NCBI GenBank assembly: GCA_947458745.1
Contig: CANGYQ010000023.1
Span: 1 to 55,492 of the forward strand
DNA: 55,492 nt
DNA from: Bryobacteraceae bacterium
Lineage (GTDB): Bacteria > Acidobacteriota > Terriglobia > Bryobacterales > Bryobacteraceae
Reading direction: 5' to 3'
Below the pieces are notes generated by a model, which was given only the letters and a program-made list of their open reading frames with translations, was not told where the DNA came from and did no database searches. Position 1 is the stretch's first letter. The number at the start of each line of letters is the position of its first letter. Positions 27,988-37,000 of this stretch are shown here, one piece after another. Position numbers and translations under genes: made by a program.

Positions 27988-28851
27988 ATGCTGACTGCTC
28001 GACGGCAAGCCTATCGCGAGTCGCTCCGGGAAGAGATCCTGGACGCGGCGCGGCAGCTGTTCGTCAAGAACGGCTATGAAGAGACGTCCATGCGCGGAAT
28101 TGCGGCCAAAGTCGGCTGCTCGCCCGGCATCCTCTACCACTACTTTCAGGATAAGGGCGACATCATGGCGCACCTGGTCCGCGAGACCTTCCACCAGGGC
28201 GATGAGGCGGTGGTCAAGTCCCCGCCGGTCGCCCCCGGTGCGACGGTCACGACACTCTCCGCTCCGGCGGTCAAGGCGGAGTTGCCCAGCGAACTGCTCA
28301 AGCGCCGGCCGGATGTCCGCGAAGCGGACGCCAAACTGGCCGCCGCTCTGGCCCGCCTGAAGCAATCGAAAACCGATCTCTATCCCAAGATCAATCTCAA
28401 CGGCCTGGTGGGGCGTCAAGGCACCTCCGTCTCCTCGCTCGCTTTCGGCGGCGGCAATTTCTTTAGCCTCGGCCCCCAGTTGCAATTACCCATCTTCTCC
28501 GGTGGCCGCATCAAGGCCAACATCGCCGCACAGCAGGCGCGCGTCGAGCAGCAGCGGATCGCCTATCGCAATGAGTTGCTGGTGGCCTTTGAAGAAGCCG
28601 CCAACGCGCTCACCAACCTGCAACGCCAACGCGAAAGGGAAGGGAAGCTGGCCGCGGCGGCCCAGTCCGCCCGTACCTCACTCGATCTTTCCCAGGACTT
28701 GCAGCAAGCCGGGCTCAACGACTTTCTCGCCGTGCTCGATTCCCAGCGCAGCTTGCTCGACGCTGAGTTCCAGCAATTACTGGCTCGGACACAAGTGCCG
28801 GTCGAGAGCGTGGCTCTTTACAAGGCGCTCGCGGGAGGGTGGCCGCAGTAA
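27988..28851 (+). CDS. In-frame chimera: TetR DNA-binding domain + RND outer-membrane factor C-terminal half
   Basis: A 287-residue ORF made of two unrelated parts. Residues 1-68 are a complete TetR_N helix-turn-helix (REEILDAARQLFVKNGYEET, then GIAAKVGCSPGILYHYFQDK). From about residue 85 it is the distal half of a NodT-type efflux outer-membrane factor: LPSELLKRRPDVREADAKLA, then DLYPKINLNGLVG, FSLGPQLQLPIFSGGRIKAN, long coiled helices and FLAVLDSQRSLLDAE, ending ALYKALAGGW. The TetR ligand domain and the OMF signal peptide and first repeat are missing. TetR-MFP-RND-OMF operons are common, so a deletion joining the first and last genes in frame is the simplest origin. No signal peptide remains, so it cannot act as an efflux channel; DNA binding may persist. 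Confidence 0.8.
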   Translation: MLTARRQAYRESLREEILDAARQLFVKNGYEETSMRGIAAKVGCSPGILYHYFQDKGDIMAHLVRETFHQGDEAVVKSPPVAPGATVTTLSAPAVKAELPSELLKRRPDVREADAKLAAALARLKQSKTDLYPKINLNGLVGRQGTSVSSLAFGGGNFFSLGPQLQLPIFSGGRIKANIAAQQARVEQQRIAYRNELLVAFEEAANALTNLQRQREREGKLAAAAQSARTSLDLSQDLQQAGLNDFLAVLDSQRSLLDAEFQQLLARTQVPVESVALYKALAGGWPQ

Positions 28852-28862
28852 TGTGGCAGGAG

Positions 28863-29471
28863 CTACTTCGCGGGGGCGGGCGGGGGCGCCTGGAAAGTTG
28901 CCAGCAGCTTTTCCGCCCGCTCCCGGGCCATGTTGAGATAGCTGTCGCTCTTGATGATGCGGTTCAACCAGGGGTAAAACTGTTCCAGCGCCACCAGGCG
29001 TTTCTTATCCCAGCTGGCTTCCAGTTGCAGTAGCGCTTTGTTGACGCCCAGCTTGTCGAAGCGCGCGGTGCGTTCCAGGGCGAACAGGTGCATCTCGGTT
29101 TCAACGATCTTCTCAAACCACTCCTGTAGCTCGCGGCAGGGTTCTTCGGTGGAGTAATTGAACTTCTGCTCGTGAAGGGGTTTGTCTTCCACCCAACGGA
29201 AGGTCTTCTCGCCCATCTTCGCCACGGGCAGGCCGCTTTCCAGCTTATTCTTGAACCGGTCCAGCTTCTCGGCCAGGCCAAAGATCGCTTCGGCTTCTTC
29301 CGCCTTCAACTTCAACTTCACCGGCTGGTCATCATCCGGCTTCTCTTTGTAGACCGCAGTACCGTCGCGCGCTACCGTGATCTCGACATAAGCCGGACTG
29401 GAGCCCGGGAAGGACTTGGAGTAGAAAATCGTGGGGTCAGCCGCGACTACCGCCAGCAGCAGGGAGATCAT
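28863..29471 (-). CDS. Exported hypothetical protein downstream of ruvC
   Basis: A 202-residue protein from ATG 29471, whose ATGA overlaps the ruvC stop codon, indicating coupling. An N-terminal hydrophobic leader ([19 protein letters not shown]) suggests export. The rest is a mixed beta strand and charged-helix protein ([40 protein letters not shown]) ending in APPPAPAK. No family recognised. Its place in a yebC-ruvC operon may be incidental. Confidence 0.65.
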   Translation of the reverse strand: MISLLLAVVAADPTIFYSKSFPGSSPAYVEITVARDGTAVYKEKPDDDQPVKLKLKAEEAEAIFGLAEKLDRFKNKLESGLPVAKMGEKTFRWVEDKPLHEQKFNYSTEEPCRELQEWFEKIVETEMHLFALERTARFDKLGVNKALLQLEASWDKKRLVALEQFYPWLNRIIKSDSYLNMARERAEKLLATFQAPPPAPAK

Positions 29472-29935
29472 GAGCGGGTCGCGTGACAAATGGCGACGGC
29501 CAAAGCGTCTGCGGCGTCCGGTGACTCCACCGGTGCCTCCAGCCGCAAAAGCGACCGGACCATCATCTGCACTTGCTCCTTTTCCGCGCGGCCGTAACCG
29601 ACCACGCTGCCCTTGATCGCCAATGGTGAGTACTCACCCAATGGCAGCGATGCTTCTTCCACCACCAGCATCGCCACGCCCCGCACCTGGGCCAGCTTCA
29701 AAGCGGACTTGGCATTGACGGACATGAACACTTCTTCAATGGCCGCCACTTGCGGGTGATGTTCCCCAATCACGCCCCGCAGACCCACGGCAATCTCCGC
29801 CAACCGCTTCGGCATGGCATCACGGGGTGATGTCTTGATGACGCCACAAACCACCATCCGGTGATCGCGGCCATCGGTGTCGATCACTCCGTAACCTGTT
29901 CGCTCGGTCCCGCAATCGATGCCGAGCACGCGCAT
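29468..29935 (-). CDS. ruvC: Holliday junction resolvase RuvC
   Basis: A 155-residue endonuclease that cuts Holliday junctions within the RuvABC complex. Catalytic acids are Asp7 ([16 protein letters not shown]), Glu67 ([20 protein letters not shown]) and Asp140/Asp143 ([15 protein letters not shown]), in the order expected. The [16 protein letters not shown] loop is typical. It lies 8 bases after yebC, an arrangement common in bacteria. ruvA and ruvB are not in the window. Confidence 0.95.
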   Translation of the reverse strand: MRVLGIDCGTERTGYGVIDTDGRDHRMVVCGVIKTSPRDAMPKRLAEIAVGLRGVIGEHHPQVAAIEEVFMSVNAKSALKLAQVRGVAMLVVEEASLPLGEYSPLAIKGSVVGYGRAEKEQVQMMVRSLLRLEAPVESPDAADALAVAICHATRS

Positions 29936-29943
29936 GACGCCGA

Positions 29944-30687
29944 TTAGGCCATCGCCTCGACGTCGTTCTCGTCGAAGTCGAAGTTGGAATAAACCGCCTG
30001 CACGTCGTCGTAATCTTCCAGCGCGTCGTTCAGCTTCATCATGGCGCGCACGTTGGTGCCTTCCAGTTTGACCGTGTTGTCCGGCACCATGGAAATGGCT
30101 GCTTCCAGCGTCTCGATCTTGCCCTTGGCCAGCGCATCCACCACCGGTTCATGAGCTTCCGGCGGCGACAGAACCGCCCAGGTATCACCATCGTCGCGGA
30201 GATCTTCCGCGCCCGCATCCAGCACAATGCCCATCAACGTGTCTTCATCGGCAACGGCCTTGTCGATGATGATCTGGCTCTTGCGCTTAAACATCCAACT
30301 GACGCTACCTTCCGCGCCCATGTTGCCGCCATGCTTGGAAAACATGTGGCGGATGTCGGCGACGGTACGGTTGCGATTGTCGGTGGCCACGTTCACCAAG
30401 ACGGCCGCGCCGCCGGGTCCGTAGCCTTCAAACATGATTTCGACAATTTCTTCGCCCTGCAGTTCGCCCGTGCCCCGCATGATGGCGCGCTTGATATTGT
30501 CGGCGGGCATGGAAACAGCCTTCGCGGCGACGATCGCCGTGCGTAGACGGGCGTTGGACGCCGGGTCGCCACCACCGCGAGCGGCGATGACGATTTCCTT
30601 GATGACGCGAGTGAAGATCTTGCCTCGCTTGGCGTCGAGGGCACCCTTTTTGTGCTTAATGGTATGCCACTTGGAATGGCCAGACAT
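29944..30687 (-). CDS. yebC: YebC/PmpR-family protein
   Basis: A 247-residue protein opening with [20 protein letters not shown] and [20 protein letters not shown], the family signature. [22 protein letters not shown] and the acidic C-terminal [19 protein letters not shown] agree. Members bind DNA as regulators, and some act in translation. It heads the yebC-ruvC-hypothetical operon. Confidence 0.95.
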   Translation of the reverse strand: MSGHSKWHTIKHKKGALDAKRGKIFTRVIKEIVIAARGGGDPASNARLRTAIVAAKAVSMPADNIKRAIMRGTGELQGEEIVEIMFEGYGPGGAAVLVNVATDNRNRTVADIRHMFSKHGGNMGAEGSVSWMFKRKSQIIIDKAVADEDTLMGIVLDAGAEDLRDDGDTWAVLSPPEAHEPVVDALAKGKIETLEAAISMVPDNTVKLEGTNVRAMMKLNDALEDYDDVQAVYSNFDFDENDVEAMA

Positions 30688-30715
30688 GATTAGTGATTAC
30701 CTCAAAACATTCAGG

Positions 30716-31582
30716 TTACCAAAGGGCAGCCAGGCGAGGGGAATGGAACAGCACCGGCTGCGCAATATCCACAATCGGCGCCCCGGAAGCCGCCGGTAGC
30801 GGGAACTCCGCGCCCCACTGCACACCCGGCGGGTAGACGGCAACGTAGTCCCAGACGTGGTCGCCCGTGATCAGCCGGGCCTTGCCCTCAAAGTTGCTCA
30901 AGTCCCGCTTCAACACTGGCTGCGCCGCCTGCGCCACAACCTTCTTCTGATCCCAGAAATGCCGCGCCGTCACCCGCGCCAGGGCGGCCGCGTTGGGCGG
31001 GTCCCAATCGGTGTCCAGCACCGGCTCCCAAACAATAAACACCCGCGGCGCACGCCCCGTGGCTTTTCGCAATAACTCGCTTTTCTCCACCGCATCTTGA
31101 ACTGCAGAGGCCCCCTGCAGACACTTGCTTCAAGTGGGGGAGAGCAGCGCGATCAGCCGGGTCTCGCTGGAGGCGGCGTTGAAGGATTGGCGCAGCGGCT
31201 CCGTCGTATCCAGCGCGGTGGCCTGGCCGCCCGTAACCGCCTGCGTGCCCGACCCGGCCAGCAACCCCGCCACCTGTTGTGGCAACAGCCACATCGCCCC
31301 AATCGCCACCGTCGCCAGCCACAACACCGCGATGCTGAACGGTCCACGATCGGTGCGGCAGGATTTGCGGAAGTAGGTCTGCCAGAAGCCGACGCCCAGC
31401 ATCAGCGCGGCGAACCCCATCAGCCAGGGCTGTGCACCGGGAGGCAATAGAAATGCGGCGCTACCCGATCCAGCGGCCAACAGAAACGTACCCAGGGGCA
31501 GGCAGCAGAGGCTGGCGGCCAGGATACCGGCGATGGCGGAGAGAGGAGCAAACAGTCGGCGCAACCCAGTATTATTGCGCAC
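30716..31582 (-). CDS. Probable selenoprotein: MerT-like membrane domain + thioredoxin-like domain with in-frame UGA (Sec151)
   Basis: Two reading segments, 31582-31133 and 31129-30716, lie in the same frame and are separated only by TGA at 31132-31130. Read through as selenocysteine, this gives a 288-residue protein. Residues 1-105 form three membrane helices with a Cys-Cys pair in helix 1 (AASLCCLPLGTF) and a KSC after helix 2, as in MerT mercury transporters. The following domain reads IALLSPT-Sec-SKCLQGASAVQ, a redox UxxC motif, and VFIVWEPVLDTDWDPPN, a thioredoxin-like block. A hairpin right after the UGA fits a bacterial SECIS. The start is GTG 31582. Without Sec the protein would stop at residue 150 and the 3' part would be unexplained. 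The Sec machinery is not in the window. Confidence 0.75.
31096..31134 (-). promoter_or_regulatory. SECIS-like hairpin at the in-frame UGA
   Basis: On the minus strand CTGCAG (31120-31115) pairs with CTGCAG (31107-31102) around the loop GGGGCCT. CTTGAA, which contains the UGA (31134-31129), pairs with the adjoining TTCAAG (31101-31096), leaving an 8-base bulge. The loop starts with GG and lies 15 bases after the UGA, close to the usual 16-37 base window for bacterial SECIS elements. Confidence 0.6.
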
Positions 31583-31680
31583 TCGCCGGATCGTATTCCG
31601 GGTTTCGCAAGATAGATCCCTAGCCGATCAGGCAGGTCCGGTTTCCGCGACCACACCGACAAAACCTCATCGAACCGGGC

Positions 31681-31875
31681 ATGAGCGAAAGCCAAACTTT
31701 CAAGAGTCAAGTCGTACTGATCACGGGCGGCAACGCTGGAATCGGTCTCGAAACCGCGCTGGCCTTTGCCCGGCAGGGCGCTAAAGTCGCCATCACCGGG
31801 CGCCGCGCCGCCGAGGGCGTAACGGCGTTGAAGCAAATCGAGGACACCGGGGCGGAAGCCATGTTTATCCCATAG
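31681..31875 (+). pseudogene. Truncated short-chain dehydrogenase (N-terminal remnant)
   Basis: A 64-residue ORF beginning MSESQTFKSQVVLITGGNAG matches the first strand-helix-strand of a classical SDR (TGGNAGIG cofactor motif, ALAFARQGAKVAITGRRAAE). It ends at GAEAMFIP, where intact homologues continue with the Asp-Val of strand 3. The catalytic Ser-Tyr-Lys part is absent and the next coding sequence is the 3' end of the opposite-strand gene one base later. This is a decapitated gene, probably left by a deletion. Confidence 0.7.
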
Positions 31876-31876
31876 C

Positions 31877-33115
31877 TCACCGTAGCGGCCGAAAGGTCCG
31901 CATCATCTTGCCCCACAGCGCCTGTCCCAGTTCCTCCGCATCCTCCGGCCGCACGGCCACTACCTGGAGGTGCAGCCCCGCCATCTCATCGTTCACCCCA
32001 AAGCCCCAAGTCACCCGCTTCGGCGGATTCGATGGATTCCGGACATTGGCCGTCGAGTTGTCGTAGGTGAAGGTTGCCTCCACCTTGGTTCCGGCGGGCA
32101 GGCGGATCGGTTTTGAGTACCAGTAACGGTCCTGCCAGTTGAAGTCCCAGTCGTCGATTTGGATGAGTAGCCGAACGCCTTGGGGTGTGGTGGCGATGCC
32201 GCGGATGGCTTGTCCGACGTAGTGCATGTGTGGGATGGCGCCCAGCAGTTCGACATCCACCGGTAGCGTGAAATGGTCGCGCACCTGATAGCGGGCTTCT
32301 CCCGCCGGGATGTCGATCTCATTGCTGCCCAGGGCGATGTCCATCAACGTGCGCGCCGGCTGCTCGTCCGCGAAGTACAGCGCCACCGATGACTGGTCCG
32401 TTTCCGCGCGACCGGACGGGTGATAGTGAATCTGGAGAACAATCTGCGACCCGGCCGGCAGCAAGGCGGCCGTACCGGCGGGGAACTCCGAGAGCCGGTT
32501 CCCCGGTGACCAGCCGCCCAATCCGCGAGCGGGCAGGAATCCGGGAGCGCCGAAGCACGGGTACGAGGCCTGGTCCGGCTTTCCCGCAAACACAATGGCG
32601 TGATGGACCACGCGCCGGTTGCCGGGGCGAAAATCAAGCGCGCGGACCCAGCGGTTCTGCTTCAGCGGCACGGGGATCGCGATGCACTGGTAGAGGTCCG
32701 GGCCATCGGCCGGGATCTGGAAGGGCTGGGGCATGGTGGCCACCAGATCTGGCGGTGGCGGCTCGGCTTGCGCACGAGCGTTGGTAAATTCGCCACCGCG
32801 CGGCGCACCGAAGGCAGCCCAGCGGGCGAAGATGCCGATCTCAGCGGCAGTCAGGCGGCGCTCATGCTGGAAGACACCGACCGGCTGCGAGGCTTTCCAT
32901 GGCGGCATAAACTTCCGCCCCGTCACCTGCGCAATCTGCCGGGCTCGCTTTCGGGCATCCTCATAGGTCTCGAGCGCGAACGGTGCGACGTCGCCTTGGC
33001 GGTGGCATTGCTGGCAGTGCCGGGCGATCAACGGAGCGACGTGCTTGGACCAAGTCACCGCTGTGGCTGTCACTTGGGAGGCTGGGCCTGCGGCCAGCAG
33101 TGGTGATAACCTCAT
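31877..33115 (-). CDS. Cytochrome c / copper-monooxygenase-like secreted protein
   Basis: A 412-residue protein from ATG 33115 (MRLSPLLAAGP, a short export-like leader). A heme c site CQQCH lies at 34-38, followed by the FMPPWKA block characteristic of this group. The C-terminal half resembles copper type II ascorbate-dependent monooxygenases, with RRVVHHAIVFAGK, IVLQIHYHPSG and GAIPHMHYVGQ supplying histidines (HH, HYH and HMH) for copper. Proteins of this build are frequent in Solibacteres; the substrate is unknown. Its start is 7 bases from the start of the divergent isomerase gene. Confidence 0.75.
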   Translation of the reverse strand: MRLSPLLAAGPASQVTATAVTWSKHVAPLIARHCQQCHRQGDVAPFALETYEDARKRARQIAQVTGRKFMPPWKASQPVGVFQHERRLTAAEIGIFARWAAFGAPRGGEFTNARAQAEPPPPDLVATMPQPFQIPADGPDLYQCIAIPVPLKQNRWVRALDFRPGNRRVVHHAIVFAGKPDQASYPCFGAPGFLPARGLGGWSPGNRLSEFPAGTAALLPAGSQIVLQIHYHPSGRAETDQSSVALYFADEQPARTLMDIALGSNEIDIPAGEARYQVRDHFTLPVDVELLGAIPHMHYVGQAIRGIATTPQGVRLLIQIDDWDFNWQDRYWYSKPIRLPAGTKVEATFTYDNSTANVRNPSNPPKRVTWGFGVNDEMAGLHLQVVAVRPEDAEELGQALWGKMMRTFRPLR

Positions 33116-33122
33116 CAGCACG

Positions 33123-33962
33123 ATGAAGATTGGCATCAATACATTCATTTGGAGCGCCGAATTCACTGAAGCGCAGTTGCCGGAGTTGGCCCGGATCAAA
33201 GCGGCGGGCTTTGACGGCATCGAGGTCGCCATCTTTGATCCCGCTACGTTCAAGAGTGGCATGATCCGGCAGGCGCTGGCGGACCACGGCCTGGAATGCA
33301 CCATCGTCTCGGTGATCCCCGGCGGCCTCAGCCTGATCACCGAAGACGCGGCCATCCGCGCCCAGACCGTGGATCACCTCAAGCGCGTCATCGAACAAAG
33401 CCGTGCCGTGGGCGCTTCCATCCTGGCCGGGCCGCTCTATTCGCCCGTCGGCTATCTGCCCGGACGCCGCCGCAACGCCGCCGAATGGCAGAACGCCATC
33501 GACAGCTACCGCGCCGTCACCCCGACCCTGGCCGCCCATGATGTAACCCTGGCCATTGAGCCGCTCAACCGCTTTGAGACCTTCTTCCTGAACACCGCCG
33601 CCGACGCGGTCCGCCTCTGCGAAGCCGTTGATCATCCCAACGTCGGCATCCTGTTCGATACCTTCCACTCCAACATCGAAGAGAAAGAATTGGGCGCGGC
33701 CTACCGCCACTGCGGCAAGTGGCTGAAGCACGTCCACACCTGCGAGAACGACCGCGGCATTCCCGGCTCCGGCCACGTCGAGTGGAACGCGGTCTTCGCG
33801 GCGCTGGGCGATCTGCACTACAACGGCTGGCTGACCATTGAGAGCTTTGGCTTTGCGTTGCCGGAGATCTCCGCCGCCGCCGCCATCTGGCGCGACATTG
33901 AATCTTCGCCCGACGTGATCGCTTACGAAGGCATTAAGTTCCTGCGCTCACAGCTCGCTTAA
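33123..33962 (+). CDS. D-tagatose 3-epimerase-family sugar isomerase
   Basis: A 279-residue TIM-barrel protein of the xylose-isomerase-like group. The four metal ligands expected for D-tagatose/D-psicose 3-epimerases are present at the right spacing: Glu146 (LAIEPLNRFE), Asp179 (GILFDTFHSN), His205 (LKHVHTCEND) and Glu240 (LTIESFG). GIPGSGHVEW is the substrate loop. It probably interconverts ketoses or related sugars. The start is ATG 33123. There is no clear ribosome-binding site because the divergent start is only 7 bases away. Confidence 0.85.
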   Translation: MKIGINTFIWSAEFTEAQLPELARIKAAGFDGIEVAIFDPATFKSGMIRQALADHGLECTIVSVIPGGLSLITEDAAIRAQTVDHLKRVIEQSRAVGASILAGPLYSPVGYLPGRRRNAAEWQNAIDSYRAVTPTLAAHDVTLAIEPLNRFETFFLNTAADAVRLCEAVDHPNVGILFDTFHSNIEEKELGAAYRHCGKWLKHVHTCENDRGIPGSGHVEWNAVFAALGDLHYNGWLTIESFGFALPEISAAAAIWRDIESSPDVIAYEGIKFLRSQLA

Positions 33963-34072
33963 CCCAGGGCTCGATGCCCATCAGACGGTCGAGAACCAGC
34001 CCCGTTGTATTCGTCAAGGTCCGCCCGTTCTCCATCCATCTCACACTCAATTGCCGATACAATATCGGCTCT

Positions 34073-37000
34073 GTGTCGAAACTGATTTTTCTCGCCCCAC
34101 TCGCGCTATCGCTGTTCGCCCAGGATCCTCGCGGCACCATTGTCGGCCGCGTCACTGACTCCTCCGGCAGCCCCATCCCCAAAGCCGCCGTCAAGGTGAT
34201 CAACGAAGCCACCGGCCTCACCACCACCACCACCTCGGCCGAAGGCGGTGATTACCGCGCGCCCTATCTCAACCCCGGCTCTTACCGCGTCGAGGCCGAA
34301 GCCCAAGGCTTCTCCAAGCTCCTCCGCCCCGGCGTTCAGGTACGCACCACGGAAACGGTCTCGCTGGACCTGGAACTCAAGGTCGGCCAAGTCAGCGAAT
34401 CGGTGGAAGTCCATGGCGAGACGCCGCTGTTGAACGCCTCCGATGTCTCACTCGGCCAAGTGATCGACCAGCGCCGCATTGAAGAGCTCCCGCTGTTCGC
34501 GGGCAATGCGATGGACTTGGTCCATCTCGCCCCCGGCACAGTAAACGGCACCAACCTCCGCCTCCGCAAGGCTCCCTTCAATGCCGCGCCCAGCCAGTTC
34601 GGCACCAACGGCACCGGCAATAACAACAACGACTTCACCATTGACGGCGTCGTCAACGTCTACTCCGACGGCACCGCCCCCCGCGTCGCCTTCTCGCCGC
34701 CCCAAACTTCCATCGCCGAATTCAAGGTCCAAACCGCCGCCTTTGACGCCTCCGCCGGCTTCTCGCTCGGGTCCAACGTCAATGTCACCACCAAGTCCGG
34801 CACCAACCAGTTGCACGGCGAATTCCACCATTGGCTCCGCCACTCCAAGCTCGACGCGCCCACCATCTTCCAGAACCGCGCCGGCCAGAAGCTGGCGCTC
34901 TATCAGGACAACCGGTTCGGCGCCTCGGCGGGCGGCCCCATCTCATTGCCCAAACTCTACAACGGCAAAAATCGGACCTTCTTCTTCTATGCCTTTGAAG
35001 TCAACCTGTTTGGTGACCCTAACGGTGCCGCCGTCGTCACCGTGCCAACCGCCGAAATGCGCCGGGGCGACCTCTCCCCGCTGCTCCGCCTGAACGCCAA
35101 CAACCAGGTCTACGACCCGCGCTCCACCGCCGCCGCTCCCGGTGGCCGCTTCCAGCGCCAACCCATCCCGGGCAATATCATCCCTGCCTCGCAGATTGAC
35201 CCCGTAGCCCAAAAGCTGGTCACTGCGTTCCCGCTGCCCAACCAGCCCGGCACCTCGGACTTCCGCCAGAACTTCTTCATCTCCAACAAGGCCCTGGAAA
35301 CCTACTGGACCAACATCGGCCGCGTTGATCACACGTTCTCAGAAAACCACCGCATCTTCTTCCGTTTCCATCGCGACTACTGGGAGGAAGACAAGTCCCG
35401 TTTCTTTGGTAACCAGGCACCCGCCGGCGTCATCCTGAATCGGGTCAACCGCGGCGCGGCCTTCGACGATGTCTACGTCATCAACCCGTCCATCCTGCTG
35501 AATGTCCGCTACGGCCTCACCCAGCAGGAGTTCCCGGAAAGGCGCGTCTCGCAAGGCTACGACCTGGCCAGCCTTGGCTTTGCTTCCAGCCTGGTCAACT
35601 CGGTCGACAAAGCGACGGCCACGTTCCCGCGCCTCAACGTCGCCCCTTGGTCGACGATGTCGAATTGGGAGTCCGGCGACGGTACCACCGCCTCGTTGAT
35701 CCACAACCTAAACTCCACCCTCAGCTGGAATAAGGGCAAGCACAACGTTCGCTTCGGCTTTGACTGGCGCAACCTCCGCGAGAACCGCAACCGCTACCCC
35801 ACTGGCACCTCACCCGATCTCAACTTCAATTCCACCTTCACGCGCGGCCCGCTCGACACCGCCGCGCCGCCGCAAGTGGGTGGCGAGATTGCCTCCTTCC
35901 TGCTCGGCATCCCCGCCGGAGCCATGGGCGTCAACGCGTCTTACGCGGAACGCAACTCCATCTACGGCTTCTATGTGCAGGACGACTACAAGCTCACCCG
36001 TAAGCTGACCTTGAACTTGGGCCTCCGTTACGAAGTCGAATCCGAGACCACGGAACGGTATAACCGCGCCATCCGCAACTTTGACGCCACCACGCCCAAT
36101 CCGGTCGAGGCCCAGGCCCGCGCGCAGTACGCGGCCTCGCCCATTCCGGAACTCCCCGCCAGCCAGTTCCGCGTGCTGGGTGGCCTGACGTTCACTAACA
36201 CCAACGGCAACCCGCGGGGCTACTGGAATACGGCCAAAGGCAACATCATGCCGCGCTTCGGCCTGGCCTACCAGTGGGATCCCAAAACCGTGATCCGCGC
36301 CGGTTACGGCTTCTACACGGCGCCGCTGGGTACGCTTTACACAAATACCGAACCGGCTGGCTTTAGCCTATCGACGCCCATCCAGGCCTCGCTCGATAAC
36401 GGCCTCACCTACATCGCCACGCTGGCGAATCCCTTCCCCACGGGCCTGGTTCAACCCGCCGGACCCGCCGGTGGTCTGCTGACCAACATCGGCCAGGGCG
36501 TCAATGCCTTCCCGAACTCCCGCAAGAACCCCTATGCTCAACGCTGGAGCCTCGGCTTTCAACGGAGCCTGTTCGGCGGCTTTCTGCTGGAAGCCTCCTA
36601 TGTCGGCAACCGCTCCACCCGCCTCAACGTCCTGCGCAACCTGAACTTCCTACCCGCGCAGTATCTGTCCACCAGCCCCAACCGCGACCAGACCACCATC
36701 AACTACCTGGCGCAGAACTTCCCCAACCCCCTGCGCGGCACCAACCCCATCTTCGGGGCCAACACCAACCGGGCCAGCCTCCTGCGGCCGTTTCCGCAAT
36801 TTGGCAACGTGAATATGTACGAGCCCATCGGCTACGCCTGGTATCACTCCCTGCAGATGCGCTTGGAAAAGCGCCTCAGCAAAGGTTTCACCACGCAGTT
36901 CTCCTACACCTGGTCCAAGAACATGCAGGCCACCGAAATGCTGAACGATCAGGACACGCGGCCCCATGAAGTGATCTCCGATCTGGACCGGACGCAACGC

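Noticed and set aside
27988..28200. A normal TetR-family regulator.
   Set aside because: The C-terminal ligand domain is replaced by outer-membrane factor sequence, so only the DNA-binding part is TetR.
30716..31090. Independent 124-residue gene downstream of a MerT-like gene with a normal TGA stop.
   Set aside because: It would lack its first strand and redox motif, starts at an internal GTG without a ribosome-binding site, and is in the same frame as the preceding segment. UGA readthrough explains both better.
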